Source of the DNA: Streptomyces halstedii | GTDB lineage: Bacteria > Actinomycetota > Actinomycetes > Streptomycetales > Streptomycetaceae | DNA: 64,000 nucleotides | Direction: 5' to 3' | NCBI GenBank assembly: GCA_000720535.1 | Contig: JOAZ01000017.1 | Span: forward strand, 186,001 to 250,000 | Shown here: piece after piece, positions 59,124 to 64,000 of the stretch | How the letters are laid out: each line of letters starts with the position of its first letter | Position numbering within the stretch: the first letter of the stretch is position 1 | Made by a program: the position numbers and the translations under genes | The notes under the pieces: generated by a model | The model's input: only the letters and a program-made list of their open reading frames with translations | The model's database searches: none | What the model was told of the DNA's origin: nothing

Positions 59124-59227
59124 TCCGAACGGATGAGACGAGACGAAGGAGCCTCGGGACAGCAGGACCTGGTACCAGCCGCCAACCGGCCAACAGGCCG
59201 GCACGACCAGACGAGGACAACAACACC

Positions 59228-59596
59228 GTGCACATCGAGACGCACGCCCCGTCCGTACCGCCTTCCGACACGATCTCCCCGCCCGGCCTCACGGAGGACT
59301 CCACCTTGCTCCCCCTCACCGCGCTCACCGCGCTCGACGACGCCATCGAGAACCTCGGCGTACCCGTTCCCTGCCGTGCCTACGACCCGGAGGTCTTCTT
59401 CGCCGAGTCGCCGGCCGATGTCGAGTACGCCAAGTCCCTCTGCCGGACCTGCCCGCTGGTCGAGGCCTGCCTCGCCGGGGCCAAGGAGCGGCGCGAGCCG
59501 TGGGGCGTCTGGGGCGGCGAGCTCTTCGTCCAGGGCGTCGTCGTCGCCCGCAAGCGGCCGCGTGGCCGCCCGCGCAAGAACCCGGTCGCGGCGTGA
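59228..59596 (+). CDS. whiB7: WhiB7-family transcriptional regulator (WblC)
   Basis: Protein of 122 residues. The four Fe-S cluster cysteines are Cys49, Cys72, Cys75 and Cys81, followed by PWGVWGGE and a C-terminal AT-hook RGRPRKNP. It binds a [4Fe-4S] cluster, pairs with the principal sigma factor and activates intrinsic antibiotic-resistance genes after ribosome-targeting drugs. Start GTG 59228 has GACGAGGA. It is controlled by the promoter at 58573 and a leader of about 600 nt with a 109-codon ORF and terminator. Confidence 0.94.
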   Translation: MHIETHAPSVPPSDTISPPGLTEDSTLLPLTALTALDDAIENLGVPVPCRAYDPEVFFAESPADVEYAKSLCRTCPLVEACLAGAKERREPWGVWGGELFVQGVVVARKRPRGRPRKNPVAA

Positions 59597-59688
59597 CCAC
59601 CGGGCTGGGGGTCATGTCCCCCTCGCGTACGAAGCGCATCGGAACCATCGATCGTCCCCAGACTCATGACCCCCGAAATCGAGCACCC

Positions 59689-59952
59689 ATGACCACGCCC
59701 ACGAGCGAGCCCGTCGGCTCCGCGACACCGGACGTCACCATCAGCGGCGCGAACGACTCGCGTCAGAACAGGACCCGCGAAATGCAACTCATCCCAGAAG
59801 CCCTGGCGCGTGCGCATATGCACGACCGCCTGCGGGAAGCCGAGGCGGACCGCCAGGCCGTACGCCTGGTGGCCGCCCGGCGGATGCAGCGCCGAGCGGA
59901 GCGCGCCTCGATGCGCGCCCGCCGAGTGCTCGCCATGGCGGTCATGCACTGA
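59689..59952 (+). CDS. Small basic hypothetical protein downstream of whiB7
   Basis: 87 residues from ATG 59689. The conserved core is MQLIPEALARAHMHDRLREAEADRQAVRLVAARRMQRRAERASMRARRVLAMA, a long amphipathic, Arg-rich helix. An internal ATG at 59782 with an AGGA RBS may be the true start (56 residues). I recall short basic proteins of this type after wblC in other Streptomyces. Function unknown; RNA or ribosome binding is possible from charge. Confidence 0.65.
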   Translation: MTTPTSEPVGSATPDVTISGANDSRQNRTREMQLIPEALARAHMHDRLREAEADRQAVRLVAARRMQRRAERASMRARRVLAMAVMH

Positions 59953-60383
59953 GGCGGTGACCGGCGGACCCTGGCCCGGCGGATCGGTACCGGAGCCGCC
60001 CGCCGCGGATCCGGCCGCCCTCGGACCCGGTCCCGGTCCGCCGGGTCGTCGGTCCGTCGGACCCGGCTTGGTCCCGCAGGACCGGTGCGGTCCTGCGGGA
60101 CGGCCCGGTTCGCTGGACGGGCTTGGTCCCGCTGGGCTCTCTTGGCCCCGCTGGACGGGCTTGGTCTCGCCGGACTGGGCGGGTTCGGTTCGCCGGGCCT
60201 TCTCGGTCCGGGAAGGCCGTGGTTCAGCGTCGGCATACGTACTACCCGCACGCGGAGCAACCGCTCTTGCCTCGCGTGCACCCTCCCCTTCCGCGGGGCC
60301 GGTCCTTCGGGCCGGCCCCGCAGCGCGTGGGCGGCGGTGTACTGGCCGCGCCCCGCCGGGTGGACGCGGCTATCGTCACCAAG
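59953..60383. repeat. Repeat-rich intergenic region with hairpins
   Basis: No gene is convincing in these 431 bp. GCTTGGTCCCGC-like units recur (60066, 60121, 60160), including CTGGACGGGCTTGGTC at 60113-60128 and 60151-60166. Two hairpins are clear: GTCCCGCAGGACC (60071-60083) with its complement at 60089-60101, and GCGGGGCCGG (60293-60302) with CCGGCCCCGC (60312-60321). TATCGT at 60371-60376 is the -10 of the next gene. Confidence 0.5.
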
Positions 60384-60587
60384 GTGGACGAGGAGACACC
60401 GCATCCCACCGGCCCGGCCGACGAACGCCTGGTGTGCGCCCGCTGCGACCGGCCGGCCGGCGACGTCACCGCCCCCGCGACCTGGGTCTGCTCCGTCGAG
60501 AGCGGCAGACGCCAGTACCTCTGCGACGTCTGTGCCCGCACCCACCTCAGGGCGATCGAAGGCCGGCTCGACTCCGACTGGTGGTGA
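60384..60587 (+). CDS. Small zinc-ribbon-like protein
   Basis: 67 residues from a GTG that follows TATCGT (60371-60376) by 7 nt, so leaderless. LVCARCDRPAGD and YLCDVCARTH give two C-x2-C knuckles, with another Cys between, a likely structural zinc site. The protein has no family name I can give. It sits upstream of the convergent ABC1-kinase gene. Tandem to whiB7, it may belong to the same stress region. Confidence 0.72.
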   Translation: MDEETPHPTGPADERLVCARCDRPAGDVTAPATWVCSVESGRRQYLCDVCARTHLRAIEGRLDSDWW

Positions 60588-60734
60588 ACCGCCCGACCGG
60601 GCCCGCGAGACGCGTGCCGGGGTCCGGATGCGGGGGTTGGGCGCGGGTGCCGGATGCCTGTGCCGGGAGGCGCCGCGTCCCCGGTGCCGGGCCGGTGACC
60701 TCCGTGGTGCAGCCGTGGTGACACCCCGGAAGGG

Positions 60735-62381
60735 TCAGGCCTCCACCACCGCGCCCTCCCCGGGCTCCGGTTCCGACGCGGCCCCGGCCCCGGGCGCAGA
60801 TCCGGACCCGTGCTCGGGTAGCGGCTCGGGCGCGGGCTCAGACTCGGTCGCCCGCTCCGACTCCGACGTCGGCTCCGGCTCCGGCTCTGGCTCCAACTCA
60901 GGGGCGGAGGCGAAGCCCGGTAGCCAGTTCTCCAGTTCGTCGCGCAGCCGCACCGTCGCGTTCAGCTGGCACAGCACACCGATCGTGCTCAGCGTGACGC
61001 GGTGTATCAGCAGATAGGACGGAGGGAGGTTCAGCTGCTTGCCCAACTGGTGGGCGGGCGAGCGGGGATCGGCGATCCTGGCGGCCTGGGTGCGCAGCCA
61101 GGAGCGGGTGAACGTGAACTCCTCCACCTGCGCGGGCTCGATGATCGGCAGCAGGTAGTCGAGCACCGCGTCCGGGTCCAGCTCGATCGAGTCCTTGACG
61201 AAGCCCTCCTCTCGCAGCATCTCGTACACCGCCTCGGCCTGGCCGCTCAGCGTCATGCGCAGTGCGTCGCCGATGGGGCGGGGCAGTCCGTCGGGCAGCC
61301 GGTCCACGGTGCCGAAGTCGAGGACGCCGAGACGCCAGTCACCGAAGTCTCCGGACGCGGCGGAGGAGTCGTCAGCCGAACCGTCGTCGGCGGGCTGCGC
61401 GGGCCGCGCTGACTCCGCCGAATCAGCCGACTTCACTGCTGACTCCGCCGAACCCGCCGGCTTCACCGAATTCGCGGCCACCACGGAATCCGCGATCCGG
61501 TCGGGAGGTGGCAGCAGCCGGAAGTTACCCGGGTGGGGGTCGGCGTGCAGCAGACCCGTACGGGCCGGGCCCGAGAACAGGAAGCGTGCCAGCAGTTGAC
61601 CCGCCCTGTTCCGCTGTTCCGGCGTACCTTCGGCGATCACCTCGGACAGTGGCGTTCCCTCGATCCACTCCGTCACCAGCACCTGTTCGCACTGGTGCAC
61701 CACCCCGGGGATCACCACGTCGGGATCGTCCGCGAACTCCGCGGCGTGCTCGCTCTGCGCCCGTGCCTCCAGCGCGTAGTCCAGCTCCTCCGAGACCCGG
61801 TCGCGCAGTTCGGTGATGAGCGGCTTGATGTCCATCCCCGGGACGAGCGGGCCGAGCAGCCGTGCGAAGCGGCCGAGTTGGGTCAGGTCCGAGAGCAGCG
61901 CGTCACCCGCGCCCGGATACTGCACCTTCACGGCGACGTCGCGTCCGTCGTGCCACACCGCCCGGTGCACCTGGCCGATCGACGCGGCGGCGGCCGGCCG
62001 GTCGTCGAACTCGACGAAGAGATCCTGCCAGTGTTCTCCGAGCCGCTCCGCCAGCACCCCGTGCACGGTGCGGGTGGGCATGGGCGGTGCGGCCTCCTGG
62101 AGTTTGGTCAGCGCCGCCCGGTAGGGGCCGGCGACATCCTCCGGCAGCGCGGACTCGAAGACGGACAGCGCCTGCCCGAGCTTCATCGCACCCCCCTTCA
62201 GCTCCCCGAGCACCTTGAAGAGCTGATCGGCGGTGCGTTGCTGGACCTCACGGGCCACGATCTCGGCGGAGCGTCCGCCGATCCGTTTGCCCAGACCCCA
62301 GGTGGCACGGCCGGCGAAGCCGAGCGGCAGCGCGGCCAGCTTCGCGGTGCGGGTGACCGCCTTGCGGGGAAGATCAGACAT
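60735..62381 (-). CDS. ABC1 (AarF/UbiB)-family atypical kinase
   Basis: Protein of 548 residues. Family motifs: the KxGQ-type MKLGQALS near 65, AASIGQVHRAVW near 125, VAVKVQYPG (ATP-anchoring Lys), LLHADPHPGNF near 278 and VLDFGTVDRL near 352. UbiB/COQ8-like kinases support lipid or quinone synthesis. Unlike usual members, about 60 residues of Ala/Ser/Asp low-complexity sequence are inserted between HADPHPGN and DFG, and the C-terminus is a Glu/Pro-rich tail (ELEPEPEPEP). It is the Rv3197 counterpart, in mycobacteria encoded beside and induced by whiB7. ATG 62381 has GGAGGGGC. Confidence 0.9.
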   Translation of the reverse strand: MSDLPRKAVTRTAKLAALPLGFAGRATWGLGKRIGGRSAEIVAREVQQRTADQLFKVLGELKGGAMKLGQALSVFESALPEDVAGPYRAALTKLQEAAPPMPTRTVHGVLAERLGEHWQDLFVEFDDRPAAAASIGQVHRAVWHDGRDVAVKVQYPGAGDALLSDLTQLGRFARLLGPLVPGMDIKPLITELRDRVSEELDYALEARAQSEHAAEFADDPDVVIPGVVHQCEQVLVTEWIEGTPLSEVIAEGTPEQRNRAGQLLARFLFSGPARTGLLHADPHPGNFRLLPPPDRIADSVVAANSVKPAGSAESAVKSADSAESARPAQPADDGSADDSSAASGDFGDWRLGVLDFGTVDRLPDGLPRPIGDALRMTLSGQAEAVYEMLREEGFVKDSIELDPDAVLDYLLPIIEPAQVEEFTFTRSWLRTQAARIADPRSPAHQLGKQLNLPPSYLLIHRVTLSTIGVLCQLNATVRLRDELENWLPGFASAPELEPEPEPEPTSESERATESEPAPEPLPEHGSGSAPGAGAASEPEPGEGAVVEA

Positions 62382-62447
62382 GTGCCCCTCCAGTTCACAG
62401 ACTGCCGTGCCGCGTGGAGCATGTCGGCCCTGCCCCACCGGCAGCGG

Positions 62448-63596
62448 TCACCCCGCCATTGTGTCCTGAGCAGCCCCTGCGGCGGAGGTGAGCTCCCCCT
62501 CAGTCTGCCCGGCCGCGCCACAGGAGCAGTCGATGTGCGGCCCGAGCCGTTCCGCGCGCCAGTCCAGCATCGGCAGGGCAGCCTCCCACCGCGCGCCGGT
62601 GCTGGCCGGCAGCTCGCCGTCGAGGAAGGACAGCGCGTGCGCCGCCGCCAGCCCGGCCACCGCGGTCGCCAGGCCCAAGTCGCAGGCCGGCACGGTGGTA
62701 CGGCGGCCCGAACGCCACTGCGTCAGCATGCGCGGCCACTGTGGGTCCCGCTCAGCCCGGTGCAGCGCCAGACAGCCCGCGCATCCGGTCCCGCCGGGGA
62801 GGACGAGCGGGCCCACCACCCCGGTGGCCTCGATCACCCCCGCGTAGAGATGGGGCGTCCCCGAGGCGATCCAGGGTGCCGCCGTGTCGGGGTCCGGGGC
62901 GTAGACCGAGAGGCCGTCCCTCGGCGCCACCACGACGAGGGACAGCGGCGGCTCGCCCCCGACCGTGCCTCCGGACGCGGCCTCGGACGCGCGGGGCGCA
63001 CCGTCCGTCGCGGACCTGCGGACCAACTGCCTGGCAGCGGTGTCCCTCCGCTCCCCGACCGCCGCCGCCGGAAGTCCGCCGGGCGCGATGTCCCACTGCT
63101 CCGCGCGGCCGCCGTCGAGCACGTCGACCAGGCCCACCCCGGAGGCGGAGAGCACCGCCGCGATCGACGCCCCCACCCGGCCGGCGCCTCTGACCTGGAC
63201 CCGCGTCGCACGCCGGGCCGCCAGTCTGCGCAGGCCGCTCCCGGGCGTGGGATGGACGACGGAGAGGGACGCCGCGTCAGGGCGCTGCCGGTCCATGGCC
63301 TGGGCCCGCCGTCGTAACGCCTCGGCCTCCGGGCCGCCCGCCTTGGGGTCGTCGAGCAGCCCGGCCGCGGTCAGCCGCGCCATCAGGACGTCCACGTGCC
63401 GGTCGGAGAGGTCCAGTGCCCTGGCCTCCTCCCGCAGCATGGACAGCCCGCGTGTTCCGTCGAGCAGTTCGAGGAAACTCCCGGTGGCGATATCCATGGG
63501 TCCCAGCGTCACCGCGTGCGCGGGGGTCACACCGAATTGCACGGTGTTCCGTCCGCGCCAGGCGCGGCGCAGCGCGGGCTTCAACATCGGATGCAT
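62448..63596 (-). CDS. ThiF-like adenylyltransferase-fold protein
   Basis: Protein of 382 residues. The N-terminal 120 residues (winged-helix-like, ATGSFLELLDGTRGLSMLRE) precede an E1-like nucleotide-binding region (VQVRGAGRVGASIAAVLSASG near 134). A zinc site may be formed by GCAGC near 276 and CSC near 356. The adenylation Arg/Asp signature is incomplete, so it may be a pseudo-E1 or a RiPP-leader-binding relative. ATG 63596 has GGGGAGAAG. Confidence 0.75.
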   Translation of the reverse strand: MHPMLKPALRRAWRGRNTVQFGVTPAHAVTLGPMDIATGSFLELLDGTRGLSMLREEARALDLSDRHVDVLMARLTAAGLLDDPKAGGPEAEALRRRAQAMDRQRPDAASLSVVHPTPGSGLRRLAARRATRVQVRGAGRVGASIAAVLSASGVGLVDVLDGGRAEQWDIAPGGLPAAAVGERRDTAARQLVRRSATDGAPRASEAASGGTVGGEPPLSLVVVAPRDGLSVYAPDPDTAAPWIASGTPHLYAGVIEATGVVGPLVLPGGTGCAGCLALHRAERDPQWPRMLTQWRSGRRTTVPACDLGLATAVAGLAAAHALSFLDGELPASTGARWEAALPMLDWRAERLGPHIDCSCGAAGQTEGELTSAAGAAQDTMAG

Positions 63597-63894
63597 GACT
63601 TCTCCCCGGTCGGTGTTCGGAGCCGCGTTGTACGGGCCGGCGCTCAGCAGGCCCTCGCTCGACAGGCCGTCGTTACAAAGGCCGTCGTTCCGGGCCCTCG
63701 TTCCGCGACCTTCGGTGCGCGGAGCTTCGGTGTGTGAAGCCGTTGCCAGAATGCAATACGGGGGGAGATACGTGCCGAAAGTTATCCACAGGTCGCGGTA
63801 TTAGTCGTTCAAATGGTGCGCGCCGAGAACTCGATCATCCACAGGCACGAGGCGGGGCGGGACTTCCCGTGCGTGCGGAGGGTAACGTCGTGGC
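63597..63894. promoter_or_regulatory. Divergent intergenic region with DnaA-box-like and -10 sites
   Basis: About 298 bp without a gene. GTTATCCACAGG at about 63780 contains a perfect TTATCCACA DnaA box and ATCATCCACAGG at about 63833 a one-mismatch copy. TAACGT (63883-63888) is the -10 of the next gene. CAGGCCGTCG-type short repeats lie at 63650-63685. Confidence 0.4.
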
Positions 63895-64000
63895 GTGTCC
63901 GCCGACCCCTCGTTCGGCCTCACCGGGGAGACCCCCGCGCGCAGCGCCGGACGCCCTCAGTACAGCGCCGCGGCCCACCGGCCCCGCGCCTCGTCGACGA
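63895..64000 (+). CDS. Start of a hypothetical (possibly M48-type metallopeptidase) gene
   Basis: Only 35 codons are visible. The GTG follows TAACGT by 6 nt, so it is leaderless. The residues so far (SADPSFGLTGETPARS) are low in complexity. In related genomes a YgjP/M48-like zinc peptidase occupies this position (Rv3195-region), from memory only; nothing in this fragment proves it. Confidence 0.5.
   Translation, partial: MSADPSFGLTGETPARSAGRPQYSAAAHRPRASST

Noticed and set aside
59953-60383. CRISPR array or ncRNA in the repeat-rich gap
   Set aside because: Repeats are degenerate and irregularly spaced, without unique spacers or cas genes.
63770-63850. A replication origin, because of two DnaA-box-like sites
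   Set aside because: Only one perfect and one imperfect box, no DnaA gene, no cluster of boxes; chance or local regulation is more likely.
1-64000. tRNA, rRNA, prophage or insertion sequence transposase genes
   Set aside because: No tRNA-like cloverleaf, rRNA motif, integrase or transposase was seen; only small non-autonomous repeats are present.

Overview
The window is a very GC-rich, gene-dense stretch of actinomycete chromosome, almost certainly from Streptomyces or a close relative. The evidence is strong third-position G/C bias, frequent GTG starts, and Streptomyces/actinobacterial families (DUF3117, DUF3107, DUF3152, DUF6758, WhiB7, AdnAB). From memory, the gene order matches two separate Mycobacterium tuberculosis blocks joined end to end: roughly Rv1202-Rv1239c (dapE, LOG protein, folP2, tagA, DUF3117, methyltransferase, sigE, rseA, htrA, tatB, mrp, MgtE-N/CBS protein, corA) and Rv3195-Rv3211 (DEAD helicase, ferritin-like protein, DUF3107, TetR, hydrolase, DUF3152, moeZ, MGMT-like, adnA, adnB, nudC, mycoredoxin, uvrD2, whiB7, ABC1 kinase). 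There are no rRNA or tRNA genes, prophages, CRISPR arrays or intact insertion sequences; this is core chromosome.

Layout. 1-6.4 kb: cell-wall lysozyme-like protein, dapE, LOG-family protein, folP paralogue, DivIVA-like protein, DNA glycosylase tag, enoyl-CoA hydratase, DUF3117. 6.6-11.8 kb: envelope-stress module (methyltransferase divergent from an ECF sigma factor, zinc-finger anti-sigma, HtrA protease, TatB). 11.9-18.5 kb: Mrp, DUF1003, MgtE-N/CBS protein, lipoprotein, CorA. 18.8-24.2 kb: SUFU, DUF6758, PHP phosphoesterase, MarC, NYN nuclease, hydrolase. 24.5-32.3 kb: DEAD-box helicase with an Arg/Ala-rich tail, ferritin-like protein, DUF3107, TetR, hydrolase, DUF3152 metalloprotease. 32.5-37.8 kb: a four-gene polysaccharide cluster. 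37.9-45.5 kb: MoeZ, two paralogous secreted S33 peptidases, and a large flippase fused to a pseudokinase. 45.6-58.6 kb: DNA-repair/redox block (ATL-type MGMT, AdnA, AdnB, M20 peptidase, NudC, mycoredoxin, UvrD2). 58.6-64 kb: whiB7 with a long regulatory leader, small proteins, an ABC1 kinase, a ThiF-like protein, and the start of a further gene.

The two most interesting items are these. (a) The 32.5-37.8 kb cluster combines a DUF3492 (PelF-type) glycosyltransferase, a polytopic membrane protein, an NAD-dependent epimerase and a spherulation-specific family 4 protein. This looks like a reduced Pel-like (galactosaminoglycan-type) polysaccharide system, inserted between the DUF3152 and moeZ genes that are adjacent in mycobacteria. 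(b) The whiB7 control region has an AT-rich box next to the -35 of a promoter, a leader with a strong RBS and a 109-codon ORF, and mutually exclusive hairpins ending in a U-tract terminator. This is the signature of antibiotic-responsive attenuation. A small TA-flanked inverted-repeat element (MITE-like) occurs twice and coincides with the stop codons of corA and moeZ. Many genes carry a -10-like hexamer 5-8 nt before the start codon, indicating leaderless mRNAs.
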